A stretch of DNA of 64,000 nt from positions 124,001 to 188,000 of the forward strand of contig PBFW01000016.1 in NCBI GenBank assembly GCA_002719955.1, read 5' to 3'. This stretch comes from Deltaproteobacteria bacterium (lineage in GTDB: Bacteria > Myxococcota_A > UBA9160 > UBA4427). Positions 16,158-25,758 of the stretch are shown here, piece by piece. The notes beneath the pieces were generated by a model, which was not told where the DNA came from, did not search any database, and saw only the letters and a program-made list of their open reading frames with translations. The position numbers and the translations under genes are program-made. Every line of letters begins with the position of its first letter. Positions within the stretch are counted from its first letter, which is position 1.

Positions 16158-17393
16158 CTAACGCTTCATGCGAATGGGCAGCTCTTTCAGAGCGACCGTA
16201 ATCGGGTTTCCGATCCCCTGAACGCCGTATTTCAGATCCCCGACGAGCTCGAAATCGCTGACTCGCGCCAATAGCTCCTCGAACATGATCGTGATCTCGC
16301 GCCGCGCCAGGTTCGCCCCCAGGCAGAAATGGGGTCCGCCACCGCCGAAAGCGATGTGTTCGTTCCCGGAACGTGTGACGTCGAATTGATACGGATCGTC
16401 GAACGCCGCTGAGTCGCGATTGCCCGACGGATACCAGAGCGAAATGCGATCTCCCTCCACCATCTTCACACCCCCGAATTCCGTGTCCCGCGTCACCGTG
16501 CGTCGGAAATAGGCCACCGGTGAAGTCCAACGCAGGATCTCGTCGGTCGCCGTCTTCATCAGCCCGGGGTTCGCGCGCAACGCGGCGAATTGATCCGGCC
16601 GTTCGAGCAATGCCTGCAGGCCTCCGGCGATCGCGCTGCGGGTCGTCTCGCTTCCCGCTGCAGCGAGCAGCACGAAGAACCCGTCCAACTCGACGGACTG
16701 GAGCCGAGAGAACTCGCCATCTTCGCCCTCGATTTCGGCTGCGGTCAGCAAGCTCCACACGTCGTCCACTGGCTGTGCGCGCTTCGCTTCACTGAGGCTC
16801 GCTCCATAGCTGAAGATCTCTCTCATCAGATCCTGACCCTTTTCCGCGGGAATCGGGTGTTCCGGATCGCTGCAAGTCAACATATCGTTCACGATATTGA
16901 AGATGTATTCTCGGTCTTCGATCGGGATACCGACGATATCGGCGATCATGTGCATCGGGAGTTGATAGGCGACATCCTGGACGAAGTTCACGGTCTCACG
17001 CTCGAGTGCGTCTTCGATGATGCGTATGGCCCAACCGCGCGCTTGATCTTCGAGGCGCTTCGTCATGCGGGGCGTGAACCCTGCGCTGATGAGCTTTCGA
17101 AGCCGCACGTGTCGCGGCCCATCCATGTGGGTGATCATCAACGCCGAACCAGGCATGCTCGCAACCAGCGTTGGGCCATCCCCGGCGCTGAAGGTCTCGG
17201 TGTCGCGATCCGCGGCCTGGATGTCGGTATGACGGGACAAGACCCAGAAGCCCTCTTCCGTAGCTTCGGTCCCGGGGCTCGGCGGGTGCCACCACACCGG
17301 CGCCTCTTCGCGCAATGTGTCGAATACGTGGTGTGGAAAACCCTGGCGGTAGAGGTCGATCTGCGAGAGATCGATTTCGTCTAGCTTCGGCAT
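16158..17393 (-). CDS. Cytochrome P450, CYP125/CYP142/CYP124-like
   Basis: A 411-residue P450 with a full set of canonical motifs: I-helix A-A-G-S-E-T-T (245-251), ExxR EILR (285-288) and haem loop FGGGGPHFCLG with Cys357. The glycine-rich loop, the SPVAYFRRTVTRD segment and the MITHMDGPRHVRLR region resemble CYP125, CYP142 and CYP124 enzymes, which oxidise the terminal methyl of sterol or isoprenoid side chains to an acid. If so, it could provide the acid for the acyl-CoA ligase at 3924; this is inference from similarity recalled by eye. ATG 17393 is chosen because conserved sequence begins there. It diverges from the amidohydrolase at 17772. Confidence 0.88.
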   Translation of the reverse strand: MPKLDEIDLSQIDLYRQGFPHHVFDTLREEAPVWWHPPSPGTEATEEGFWVLSRHTDIQAADRDTETFSAGDGPTLVASMPGSALMITHMDGPRHVRLRKLISAGFTPRMTKRLEDQARGWAIRIIEDALERETVNFVQDVAYQLPMHMIADIVGIPIEDREYIFNIVNDMLTCSDPEHPIPAEKGQDLMREIFSYGASLSEAKRAQPVDDVWSLLTAAEIEGEDGEFSRLQSVELDGFFVLLAAAGSETTRSAIAGGLQALLERPDQFAALRANPGLMKTATDEILRWTSPVAYFRRTVTRDTEFGGVKMVEGDRISLWYPSGNRDSAAFDDPYQFDVTRSGNEHIAFGGGGPHFCLGANLARREITIMFEELLARVSDFELVGDLKYGVQGIGNPITVALKELPIRMKR

Positions 17394-17771
17394 GATCGTC
17401 GTTGCGGCTCCGGGCGCGTGGTGCCCATTCGATGGTTTCGGATGCCGCGGAGCCTCCGATGAGAGAGGGGCCTCTCTGTGCCTCCGTCGACACGCAATAT
17501 TCTCGCAGATGAACGGGCAGCGGGCGAGCGCGACGCTGAAAGTACCGCGATCCCCCGCCCGAGCCGGCCGCGGTGGGTCCGTTTTTCGCTGGATCGACCC
17601 GCCTACCCGGCGCCTGGACACCCCGAATCGCCGATTCCCGCTCCACGTTGCCCCAACGAAGTCGGGTTTCATTGGTGTAGTATCGATGGAGGCGCCAGAA
17701 ACGGTCAGGGAAGGCTGAAGGACGGCTAGGTGCGGGCCCGGCTGGGCACCGACCGATCGAGGAGGGTGAGT
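17394..17771. other. Divergent intergenic region with a 7-bp inverted repeat
   Basis: A 378-base region between the P450 start (minus) and the amidohydrolase start (plus). It holds an inverted repeat AGAGAGG-GG-CCTCTCT at 17462-17477, about 70-85 bases upstream of the P450 start, which could be an operator. GGAGGG at 17761-17766 is the ribosome binding site of the amidohydrolase. No convincing coding sequence or promoter pair was recognised. Confidence 0.4.
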
Positions 17772-18893
17772 ATGTCTGCGTTGCAAACCTATATCTCGGC
17801 CGATTCCCATGTTTCCGAGATCGACGAGACCTTCGCCGAGATCGATCCAAAATTCCGAGAGGATCGGCCCCGTGCCATCTTCGACGAAGCGCTCGGTGGG
17901 GCCGTTTTCATGGTCCCCAACCTGGGCGTTCCGGTGAACGTGCCGATGGGCCTCGTATGCGCAGCTGGGCGTCCTGCGGAGGATTTCGGTCGCGTCGTGA
18001 ATTGGGAGGAGCTGCACCCGGCGGGACACGACGGCAAAGAGCGCCTCGCCCTCCAGAAAGAGGAGAATGTCGCCGCCGAGATCATGTACCCCAGCATGGG
18101 CATGGTGCTCTGCAATCATCCCGACCCCGACTACAAGAAGGCCTGCTTCGAGGCCTATAATCGTTGGCTGCTGAAATTCTGTGAAGCCGATCCCGAGCGT
18201 CTCGTCAGCCTGCCGATCATCAGCCTGCGCACGATCGAGGAGGGCATCGCGGAACTGGAGGAGGCCGCGGCGCTCGGCCAGAAGGGCGTGATGCTCTCCG
18301 GGAATCCCGTGTTCGAGGATTTCGACCACCCCTCTTATGACCCCTTCTGGCAGGCTTGTGTCGATCTGGGCCTGCCCGTCAGCTTCCATATTCTCACGAC
18401 CCGCGGAGATATCACCGACACGCAGCGAGGCGCCAAGATCATCCAGCACCTCATCACCATCCGCGGGAACCAGGACATCATGGCGCTGCTGATCTTTGGC
18501 GGCGTATTCGAGCGACACCCCCAGTTGAAGGTGGTGTGCGTCGAGGCCGATGCCGGCTGGATTCCCCACTTCAATTTCCGAATGGACCACACCTTCAAGC
18601 GACATCGGCACTGGCACAAATACGATGCGATCAGCCGAAATCCCAGCGATTACATGAACGAGAATATCTACGTGACGTTTCAGGACGATTACAGCGTCGG
18701 GCACGTGATCGATGCCATGAACCACGAACGAATTCTCTGGGCGAGCGATTTTCCGCATAGCGACGGCACCTATCCGCGCTCTCGCGAGGTGATCGACTCC
18801 CTGAGCGCCATGATGACGGACGAACAGGCCCGCCGTATCTTTAGCGATAACGTGGCGGCACTCTACGGGCTGGGCGACTACAAGAAAGCATGA
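17772..18893 (+). CDS. Amidohydrolase-2 family TIM-barrel hydrolase/decarboxylase-like
   Basis: A 373-residue ACMSD-like metal-dependent enzyme. The N-terminal metal motif is SADSHVSE, so the usual HxH is D-x-H. A mid-barrel His is in SFHILT, an acidic/aromatic block is EADAGWIPHF, and the C-terminal catalytic Asp is in WASDFPHSDGTYP. Members decarboxylate or hydrolyse cyclic and aromatic acids, commonly with Zn or Mn. ATG 17772 follows GGAGGG. A D-aminoacylase-like gene begins ten bases after its stop, so both are in one operon. The closest relative in the window is the protein at 50223, which shares NIYVTFQDDY and has the same partners. The substrate is unknown. Confidence 0.87.
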   Translation: MSALQTYISADSHVSEIDETFAEIDPKFREDRPRAIFDEALGGAVFMVPNLGVPVNVPMGLVCAAGRPAEDFGRVVNWEELHPAGHDGKERLALQKEENVAAEIMYPSMGMVLCNHPDPDYKKACFEAYNRWLLKFCEADPERLVSLPIISLRTIEEGIAELEEAAALGQKGVMLSGNPVFEDFDHPSYDPFWQACVDLGLPVSFHILTTRGDITDTQRGAKIIQHLITIRGNQDIMALLIFGGVFERHPQLKVVCVEADAGWIPHFNFRMDHTFKRHRHWHKYDAISRNPSDYMNENIYVTFQDDYSVGHVIDAMNHERILWASDFPHSDGTYPRSREVIDSLSAMMTDEQARRIFSDNVAALYGLGDYKKA

Positions 18894-18903
18894 GGTTTAT
18901 GGG

Positions 18904-20634
18904 ATGCTCGACACACTGATCAAGAACGGAACTCTGATCGATGGAAGCGGCGGCACCAGGCGACGCGCCGATCTGGGCCTGCGCGACGGTCGCATCGTCG
19001 CGGTCGGCGAGATCTCCGAGGCAAGAGCGGAGACGATCGATGCCGAGGGCCGCATCGTCTGCCCCGGCTTCGTCGACGCCCATACCCATTACGACGCCCA
19101 GGTCTTCTGGGATCCGGCACTCACGCCCTCCTCCAATCACGGGGTCACCTCGATCGTCGCGGGAAATTGCGGCTTCACGATCGCGCCCCTCTCGGGCGAC
19201 CCGGCCGACGCCGACTACCTGATTCGCATGTTGGCGAGGGTGGAGGGCATGCCGCTCGGGAGTCTCCAGAAGGGTGTTCCGTGGGGAAGCTGGGAATCCT
19301 TCGGCGAATATCTGGGCGTGCTCACGGGCAAACTGGCGATCAATGCGGCCTTCCTGGTCGGCCATACCGCCCTGCGCCGCATGGTGATGGGCAAACGCGC
19401 GGTGAATCACGAAGCGACGCCCGAGGAGATCGAGGCGATGCAGGAGCTGCTTCGCGTCTGCATCCGCGAGGGCGGGCTCGGCTTTTCGACGACTCTCTCA
19501 CTCACGCATAACGACGCCGCCGGCGATCCCGTTCCGTCGCGAGCCGCCTCGGATGAAGAGCTCTACGCGCTGGCCGATGTCGTGAGCGAGTTCCCAGGCA
19601 CTTCGATCATGTTGATCCCCGGCGTCGGGGCCTTTGACGAAGAAACGCGGGAGCGAATGACGAATCTCTCGTTGCGCGCGAAGCGGCCGATCAACTGGAA
19701 TCTCCTCAACCCCGTGTCCGGTCAGCGCGAGGTCATCGAAGCCCAGCTCGCCGTGAGCGACTACGCAGCCGAACGTGGCGCCCGCATCCTGGCGCTGACG
19801 GTTCCACAAGCGATGTCGGTCCGTCTCAATTTCCTCGGCGGCTTCGCGCTCGATGCGCTTCCCGGCTGGTCCTCTGTGATCGGGCTCCCGGTCGAGGAGC
19901 GCAAGAAGGCGCTCACCGATCCCGAGACACGAAAATGGATGAATGAAGCGGCCAGCTCCAAGGACGCGGGGCCCATGGCGGGGCTGGCCAATTGGGGTGT
20001 GATGACCATCGTCGAGGTGTTCAAGGAAGAGCATCGGCGCTTCGTGGGCATGACCGTCGCGGAGATTGCCGACGAAGAGGGGAAGCAGCCCTTCGACGCC
20101 TTGTTGGATCTGGTGGTCGCCGACGATCTGAAGACCTTCTTCAAGCCGCCGATCTTCGGGGATGACGATGAGAGCTGGCAGATGCGCGGGGAGTCGTGGA
20201 CGGATGAACGAACCATCGTGGGGGCCTCGGATGCCGGCGCCCATCTGGACATGATCGACACCTTCGCCTTCAGTACCCAGATCCTCGGCGAAGGGCGCCG
20301 GCGTACTTCGATCACGACGGAGGAAGCGGTGCATCAACTGACCGAGGTCCCGGCCAAGCTCTTCGGGCTGCGCGAACGAGGCCTGATCGCGGAGGGCTAT
20401 CATGCGGACATCGTGATCTTCGACGAAGAGACGATCGAGACAGGCCCGATTCATCTCCGGTACGATCTGCCCTGCGGCTCACCGCGCCTCTTCGCGGAAG
20501 CGGTGGGCATCGAGCACGTTTTCGTCAACGGACGGGAGATCGTGCGCGGAACGGATCTCACCGGAGAGTTCCCCGGCAAGATCATCCGCCCCGGAATCGA
20601 CACCGATACGGTGACGATTCCAGCGGAGGCATGA
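18904..20634 (+). CDS. D-aminoacylase-like amidohydrolase
   Basis: A 576-residue member of the N-acyl-D-amino-acid deacylase group. The metal motif HTHYD begins at His60, Cys89 in GNCG matches the metal-ligating Cys of D-aminoacylases, a His occurs in LVGHTALR, and the catalytic Asp is in VGASDAGAHLD. A C-terminal segment (ADIVIFDEE) completes the beta-sandwich. It is longer than the classical enzymes of about 480 residues because of an insert between the barrel strands. The family hydrolyses N-acyl amide bonds and related compounds. It is translationally close to the amidohydrolase at 17772. A paralogue at 47225 aligns without gaps over the first 90 residues. The natural substrate cannot be read from sequence. 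Confidence 0.87.
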   Translation: MLDTLIKNGTLIDGSGGTRRRADLGLRDGRIVAVGEISEARAETIDAEGRIVCPGFVDAHTHYDAQVFWDPALTPSSNHGVTSIVAGNCGFTIAPLSGDPADADYLIRMLARVEGMPLGSLQKGVPWGSWESFGEYLGVLTGKLAINAAFLVGHTALRRMVMGKRAVNHEATPEEIEAMQELLRVCIREGGLGFSTTLSLTHNDAAGDPVPSRAASDEELYALADVVSEFPGTSIMLIPGVGAFDEETRERMTNLSLRAKRPINWNLLNPVSGQREVIEAQLAVSDYAAERGARILALTVPQAMSVRLNFLGGFALDALPGWSSVIGLPVEERKKALTDPETRKWMNEAASSKDAGPMAGLANWGVMTIVEVFKEEHRRFVGMTVAEIADEEGKQPFDALLDLVVADDLKTFFKPPIFGDDDESWQMRGESWTDERTIVGASDAGAHLDMIDTFAFSTQILGEGRRRTSITTEEAVHQLTEVPAKLFGLRERGLIAEGYHADIVIFDEETIETGPIHLRYDLPCGSPRLFAEAVGIEHVFVNGREIVRGTDLTGEFPGKIIRPGIDTDTVTIPAEA

Positions 20635-20816
20635 AGGTCCGAAGGGCCACGACCGAGCGCCGGAGCACCCCTTCGGCCACTCACCGGGTTTCTGGCTGGA
20701 AAATGCCGTTGGGATGTCCAATGCTCTCAGTGTCCCGTCACCCCTGACGACACCATCGCTCTGGCCGAGTCCTCGATCGCAAAAATGTGCCGTGAACCCC
20801 TGGAAGGAGAAACAAC

Positions 20817-21995
20817 ATGACCGAGAAGAGCGCGCAACCTTCGTCGGACTCATTCGCCCTTCCCTGGATCATCTCCTCCGATTCCCACATCATCGAACCC
20901 CCTGATTTATGGGCGCGTCGCGCCGGCAGCGATGGCCGACTTCCCAAGGTGGTGTCGGAGGACGATGGGGATTGGTGGTACGTCGACGGTCGCAAGACGA
21001 TGTCCTTCCTCGGGATCCAGACCGGTGTGCGCTTCGAACGGGACCCTGAAAAACTGCGCACCTCCGCCTCCTTCGAGGAAGTCCCCAACGCCACCTACGA
21101 TCCCGCTGCCTTCCTCAGCGCCAACGAGCGTGACGGCATCTGGGGATCCGTGATCTACCCCTCCCAGGGTCTCGTTCTCTACTCGATTCCCAACCAGGAA
21201 GTCGTCACGACCTCGTTTCGGATCTACAACGACTGGATCGCAGAATTCTGCAGTCACGATCCCTCGCGCCTCAAGGGCCTCGCCATGCTCAACCTCGACG
21301 ATCCCAAGGAAGCGATAGCGGAACTCCAACGCTGTCGAGAGCGGGGCCTCGTGGGAGCCTTGATCACGGTTCGCCCGCCCGACTGGCAGCCCTTCCGCTC
21401 GGATGTCTTCGAAGATCTGTGGGCCGCGGCGGTCGACTTGCAGATGCCTCTCTCTCTCCACGTCGCAACGGATAGAGCGGATCCGAAAACCGATGAATAC
21501 AGACTCTCGGTCCAGGAGGTCCCTCCTTCGGCCTTTATCAACAAGGACTATCAGATCCGCGGTGCCCTCTGCGACCTGATCTTTGCCAAGGTCTTCGAGC
21601 GTCACCCCGATCTGCGAATCGGAAGCATCGAGCACGAGACCTCGTGGATCCCCTTCTTCCTCGGGCAGTTGGACTACACCTATACCGACCGGCCCCCTCG
21701 CGGCAAAGGCTGGGAACGTTTCGCTGACCCGGATCGGCTTCCGTCTGATTTCTTCCGCAGCAATTGCTTTGTCAGTTTCCAGGAGGACCCGGTCGGAATC
21801 CGACTTCGAGATCTGATCGGGATGAAATCGCTGCTCTTTGGAAGCGACTACCCCCACACCGAATCGACTTTCCCACGCTCTCGAGAGATCCTTGTGGACA
21901 TGATGAAGGGTGTACCCGCCGATGAAGTCAAACAGATCGTCTCGACCAATACGGCAGAACTCTACGGATTCGATCTCCCTCTAGAGATCCGTTAG
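20817..21995 (+). CDS. Amidohydrolase-2 family protein
   Basis: A 392-residue TIM-barrel amidohydrolase. It has SSDSHIIEP near the N-terminus (D-x-H-x-x-E), a mid-barrel His in SLHVAT, HETSWIPFF in place of the more common E-x-x-x-GW, and FGSDYPHTESTFP with the catalytic Asp near the C-terminus. GGAGAAA lies eight bases before ATG 20817. It follows the D-aminoacylase-like gene by 182 bases on the same strand. It is the most divergent of the seven such proteins in the window, with extra residues around 215-235. Role: probably hydrolysis or decarboxylation of a cyclic, hydrophobic acid derivative; this is a family-level inference. Confidence 0.86.
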   Translation: MTEKSAQPSSDSFALPWIISSDSHIIEPPDLWARRAGSDGRLPKVVSEDDGDWWYVDGRKTMSFLGIQTGVRFERDPEKLRTSASFEEVPNATYDPAAFLSANERDGIWGSVIYPSQGLVLYSIPNQEVVTTSFRIYNDWIAEFCSHDPSRLKGLAMLNLDDPKEAIAELQRCRERGLVGALITVRPPDWQPFRSDVFEDLWAAAVDLQMPLSLHVATDRADPKTDEYRLSVQEVPPSAFINKDYQIRGALCDLIFAKVFERHPDLRIGSIEHETSWIPFFLGQLDYTYTDRPPRGKGWERFADPDRLPSDFFRSNCFVSFQEDPVGIRLRDLIGMKSLLFGSDYPHTESTFPRSREILVDMMKGVPADEVKQIVSTNTAELYGFDLPLEIR

Positions 21996-22202
21996 AGTGG
22001 GGGCGATTCAGCGCCGAAAACACGCACAAGCACTTGGGTCGATCTAGATCCCAAATACAGGCCACACGAAAAGCGCGGCCGTTTCGGCGAAAGATCAACT
22101 CGCAACGCTCCGTTCGGGCGGCAGCCGGATATCTGGCGACGGACGGGACGATGAGACGGATTTCAGGGTTCCCACGCCCTGGCAGCGACCTCGAAGGCAG
22201 CG

Positions 22203-23666
22203 TCAGGCGGACATAAACTCGTAGTCCTCGAACTCTGGGCTCCGCATCACATCGTGAAAGCGCCGAGCGCTCCAGGGCCAGAGGACCGGGAAACCGTCGC
22301 CGTCCAGATACCAGCTATTGCACCCGCTCACCCAGATCGTGCCCTTCATGGCGCCGATCAGCTCTGCGTGGAAGGCCTCCGCGGCAGCACGCTTCGGGAC
22401 CATCACCCTGCCCGGTTCGCGCTTCAATCTTCGGATGCAATCGACGATATATCGCGACTGCGTTTCGGCCACGTCGATCACCGAGATATTGCCGAGAGGG
22501 CTATTCGGGCCCGCCAGCATGAAGAAGTTGGGAAAATCGGGAATCGTGATCGCACGATAGGTTCGCGTTCCCTGCGCCCAGGCGTCTTTGAGGCTTCGGC
22601 CCCCGATGCCGGTCACCTGCTCGACCCCCCAGGCATGCGCGTTGAAACCCGTCGCGAGGACGAGTACATCGAGTTCGTGGAGGGCACCGTCGCTCGTGAC
22701 CACGCCGCGTGGCTCGATTCGCGCAATATCCTCCGTCACGAGATCGACGTGTTCTTTGGCCATGGTCGGGTAGAAATCGGTCGAGAGGATCAGCCTCTTG
22801 CAGCCGGGCTCGTAATCGGGCGTGAGTTTGGCGCGCAGCTCCGGATCCTCGATCGTCATCACATGATCCCGACATCCCTTCGCCATCCGGCGACGGAAAT
22901 AGCCCTCCTCCACGACACCGACGGAAGACATCTCGAAGAGACGCTTGTAGAACTCACGCGTAATCCGCGCCAGGATCGGCAGCCGCCGCTTCCACTTTCG
23001 GGCGCCCTCGCTGTAGGGCTTGTTCCCGATCGGGAAGACCCATTGTGCGGTGCGCTGAAACATCGTGAGCTGACTGGCCTTCTCGGAGAGCGGACGCATC
23101 ATCTGAACGCCGGTCGAGCCGTTGCCGATCACACCGATGCGCTTATCGTTGAGATCGAGATCGTCGTCCCAATCGGCAGAATGGAACTGGGCGCCCTCGA
23201 AGCTGTCGAGCCCCTCGATTTCCGGATAATTCTTGTGGTGGAGCGGTCCGGTCGCCGCGACCAACACCTCGGCGCGACATCGATTGCCCGCACTCGTCTC
23301 GATCGTCCAGGCGCCGTCCTCATAGCTCGCACGCTCGACGGATTCGCCGAAAGAGATGGATCGCAGCAGGTCGCATTTCTCGGCGACGCGTTTGAAATAC
23401 GCCAGGATCTCGTGACCCGGTGAGAATCGGTGCGTCCAGTCGAGGTTCGGCTCGAAACTGTACGAGTAGAAAAAGGAGGGCACATCGCAGCTGAGTCCGG
23501 GATAGCGGTTTTCGCGCCAGGTCCCACCGATGGAATCCGCTTTCTCGAAAATTCGAAAATTCTCGATCCCGGCCTTCCTGAGTTCGATGGCCATCGCCAT
23601 GCCCGACATGCCAGCACCGACGATCGCGACCTCGAGTTCGGGTCGGTCTCCATTCTGCTCTTCCAT
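22203..23666 (-). CDS. Flavin-containing (Baeyer-Villiger-type) monooxygenase
   Basis: A 487-residue NAD(P)H-dependent flavoprotein. It shows the FAD motif GAGMSG (17-22), the NADP motif GNGSTG (181-186) and, between them, FEGAQFHSADW (156-166), which fits the Baeyer-Villiger fingerprint FxGxxxHxxxW. Such enzymes insert oxygen next to a ketone to give esters or lactones. The start at 23666 is placed by GAGAGG eight bases upstream and by homology beginning at ELEVAIVGAG. It diverges from a TetR-family gene at 23801, its probable regulator. A second member is at 60834. No hydrolase is adjacent on the same strand, though many hydrolases are nearby. Confidence 0.88.
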   Translation of the reverse strand: MEEQNGDRPELEVAIVGAGMSGMAMAIELRKAGIENFRIFEKADSIGGTWRENRYPGLSCDVPSFFYSYSFEPNLDWTHRFSPGHEILAYFKRVAEKCDLLRSISFGESVERASYEDGAWTIETSAGNRCRAEVLVAATGPLHHKNYPEIEGLDSFEGAQFHSADWDDDLDLNDKRIGVIGNGSTGVQMMRPLSEKASQLTMFQRTAQWVFPIGNKPYSEGARKWKRRLPILARITREFYKRLFEMSSVGVVEEGYFRRRMAKGCRDHVMTIEDPELRAKLTPDYEPGCKRLILSTDFYPTMAKEHVDLVTEDIARIEPRGVVTSDGALHELDVLVLATGFNAHAWGVEQVTGIGGRSLKDAWAQGTRTYRAITIPDFPNFFMLAGPNSPLGNISVIDVAETQSRYIVDCIRRLKREPGRVMVPKRAAAEAFHAELIGAMKGTIWVSGCNSWYLDGDGFPVLWPWSARRFHDVMRSPEFEDYEFMSA

Positions 23667-23736
23667 CTTTGGACCTCTCTTGGCGTTTCCCTGGATCCCG
23701 CTCTGATCTCGGGGGCGACCCATGCCGTTTGACTAT

Positions 23737-23754
23737 TTTTATCGACCGGTAAAT
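23737..23754. promoter_or_regulatory. Candidate TetR operator/promoter between monooxygenase and regulator
   Basis: The 134-base divergent spacer is locally AT-rich (TATTTTTATCG) and contains ACCGGT at 23745-23750, inside TTTATCGACCGGTAAA, whose ends TTTA and TAAA are inverted. This partial dyad lies between the two starts, as expected for an autoregulating TetR operator. It is a suggestion only: the dyad is imperfect and no second copy was found. Confidence 0.35.
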
Positions 23755-23800
23755 ACTGTGATCGATTGGCGAATGATCCGCAAGGGGGGCGAAAGGAGAG

Positions 23801-24454
23801 ATGGCCGCGACACGGACGCCCCACCCGCGCGAACGACAGCCTCGGCAGCAGCGCTCCGAGGAGACCCGCGCCCAGATTCTCGCCGCTGCCGAGCAGCTCT
23901 TCGCTCGGGAGGGTTATGCCGGCGCGAGCCTCTCGATGCTCGCCCGCGAAATCGGGATCCACAAGCCCGGTATCTTCTACTATTTTCCCACCAAGCGAGC
24001 GCTCTACGAGGCGGTCGTCAAGGAGGCCCTCGGCTCCATCGAAGAAAGCACGCTCGCCCTCCTCGCTTCCGAACGCGCCGCCAGAGACCGCATCCTCGCG
24101 GCCGCTGCCAATTGGGTCGACACGCTCGCAGATCGGCCGACCCTCGCTCGCCTCTTGCTCCACGAAGCAGCCAATCCGGATGCGACGAACACGCCCGCGG
24201 TCTTCGCCGAAGTCGGCCAGCGTCTACAGCTCCAGATCGGCGACGCCATGCGCGAGATCCAGCCCACGGCCCACGAGGGCGATATCTATCATTATTTCAG
24301 CATGCTGACCGGCGGCACACTCTTCTACGCTTCCGCGATGCAGCCGATGATGTCGGCCCACAGCGCCCCTGCTTCCGTCCATTCCATGGAGCACCACAAG
24401 AAGCTGCTTCTCGGAATGACACGTGATTTTCTGAGGCGTCTGAAGGCGGCTTGA
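23801..24454 (+). CDS. TetR-family transcriptional regulator
   Basis: A 217-residue one-component regulator. The N-terminal helix-turn-helix spans about residues 30-65, including LAREIGIHKPGIFYYF and then PTKRALYEAV, the typical TetR DNA-binding domain. The remaining 150 residues form the ligand-binding all-helical domain. ATG 23801 has AAAGGAGAG immediately upstream. It is divergent from the flavin monooxygenase at 23666 and 83 bases ahead of the CoA transferase pair, so it could control either. TetR proteins usually repress and are released by the pathway substrate or its CoA ester. An N-terminal Arg/Pro-rich arm precedes the HTH. Confidence 0.88.
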   Translation: MAATRTPHPRERQPRQQRSEETRAQILAAAEQLFAREGYAGASLSMLAREIGIHKPGIFYYFPTKRALYEAVVKEALGSIEESTLALLASERAARDRILAAAANWVDTLADRPTLARLLLHEAANPDATNTPAVFAEVGQRLQLQIGDAMREIQPTAHEGDIYHYFSMLTGGTLFYASAMQPMMSAHSAPASVHSMEHHKKLLLGMTRDFLRRLKAA

Positions 24455-24537
24455 TGCTCGCTCGGGATCCCGAGCGCTAAGGTTCGTCCAGCCGATGTGT
24501 CGTCTGACTGGCGAACCACAAGGAGGCGGTCGTTTCG

Positions 24538-25758
24538 ATGCTCGAAGGTTTTCGCATTCTCGACTGCTCGGGGGAATCCGGCTTCCTCGCGGGCAAGATC
24601 CTGGGTGATATGGGCGCGGATGTGGTGAAACTCGAGGCACCCAGCGGCGACAACGCCCGCCGCGGCCCCTATCTGGGCGGGATCGAGGATCCCGAACGAA
24701 GCCTCCTCTGGCTCTCACTCAATACCAGCAAGCGCGGAATCACGCTGGACCTCGAGTCCGGGCCGGGCCGCGACCTCTTCCGCCGTCTCGTTCCGTTCTT
24801 CGACGTGATCCTCGAGAGCACTCGACCCGGGACCTTCGAGCGACGGGGCATCGGCTTCGACTCCCTGCGCGAGACACATCCCGGCCTCGTCTGGTGCGCG
24901 ATCACTCCCTTCGGTCAGACGGGGCCCTACGCCGACTACCGCGCGAGTGATATCGGCATCGTCGCGATGGGGGGCAACTCGCATGCGACGGGCTGGCTCG
25001 ATCGCGCGCCGGTTCGCTGCACGATGCCGACCGGTGATTACCACGCGGCCCCGGAAGCGGCGCTCGGCATCGCGATGGCGCTCTACGGGCGCGAGGACAC
25101 CGGCCAGGGCCAATTCGTCGACGTCTCGATGCGGGAAGTGCAGCTCCAGGCGCTGCTCTCGGGCCCTGGTCAATTCGAAGCGAACCCAGAGCGTTATGCC
25201 GATCGACACCGCGCGGGCGACCGTATGGGCAAATCCCGTGAGATCTGGCAGGTCGAGGACGGATATGTGAGTTTCGGGCTGCGCGGTGGCCCTTCGCGCA
25301 TCCCGAATCTGAAGGCCACTGTCCAGTGGATGGACGAATGCGAGATGGCGCCACAGTGGCTACTCGACCACGATTGGGCCGAATACAACCACAACATCAT
25401 GAGCATCGAGGATTTCGCCCCCTTCGAGGAAGCATTCGGTGCCTTTTTCGCAAGCAAGACCATGCGCGAACTCTTCGAGGGGGCGGTCGACCGACGCATC
25501 CTGCTGGCGCCGTGCAACGACGCTCGCGAGATCAGCGAACATCAACAACTCCGCAGTCGCGACCTCTTCGTCACCCTCGACTACCCCGAACTCGGGGCAT
25601 CGATCGAACACCCGGCCTTTTTCGCCAAGACGAGCCGAAACGGCATACGCGTACGGAAGCGCGCACCCCGCATCGGCGAACACAACGCCGAAATCTACGC
25701 CGAAATCGGACTCGGCGCGGACGACATCAACGAATTGCAAGCGGGGGGGGTGCTGTGA
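24538..25758 (+). CDS. CaiB/BaiF-family (type III) CoA transferase
   Basis: A 406-residue type III CoA transferase. The catalytic Asp expected in the P-x-G-D-Y region is visible in MPTGDYHAAPEAALG, followed by the signature TGQGQFVDVSMRE. These enzymes form an aspartyl-CoA anhydride and move CoA between carboxylates without ATP. AAGGAGG lies eleven bases before ATG 24538. The stop overlaps the start of a second CaiB/BaiF gene by four bases, implying a heterodimer or a coupled pair. Some characterised family III enzymes (for example succinyl-CoA:benzylsuccinate CoA transferase) are heteromeric, which fits. The substrate is unknown. Confidence 0.88.
   Translation: MLEGFRILDCSGESGFLAGKILGDMGADVVKLEAPSGDNARRGPYLGGIEDPERSLLWLSLNTSKRGITLDLESGPGRDLFRRLVPFFDVILESTRPGTFERRGIGFDSLRETHPGLVWCAITPFGQTGPYADYRASDIGIVAMGGNSHATGWLDRAPVRCTMPTGDYHAAPEAALGIAMALYGREDTGQGQFVDVSMREVQLQALLSGPGQFEANPERYADRHRAGDRMGKSREIWQVEDGYVSFGLRGGPSRIPNLKATVQWMDECEMAPQWLLDHDWAEYNHNIMSIEDFAPFEEAFGAFFASKTMRELFEGAVDRRILLAPCNDAREISEHQQLRSRDLFVTLDYPELGASIEHPAFFAKTSRNGIRVRKRAPRIGEHNAEIYAEIGLGADDINELQAGGVL

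Noticed and set aside
22254-23423. Plus-strand frame of 389 codons opposite the flavin monooxygenase
   Set aside because: Shadow of the coding strand; no domain and no ribosome binding site.
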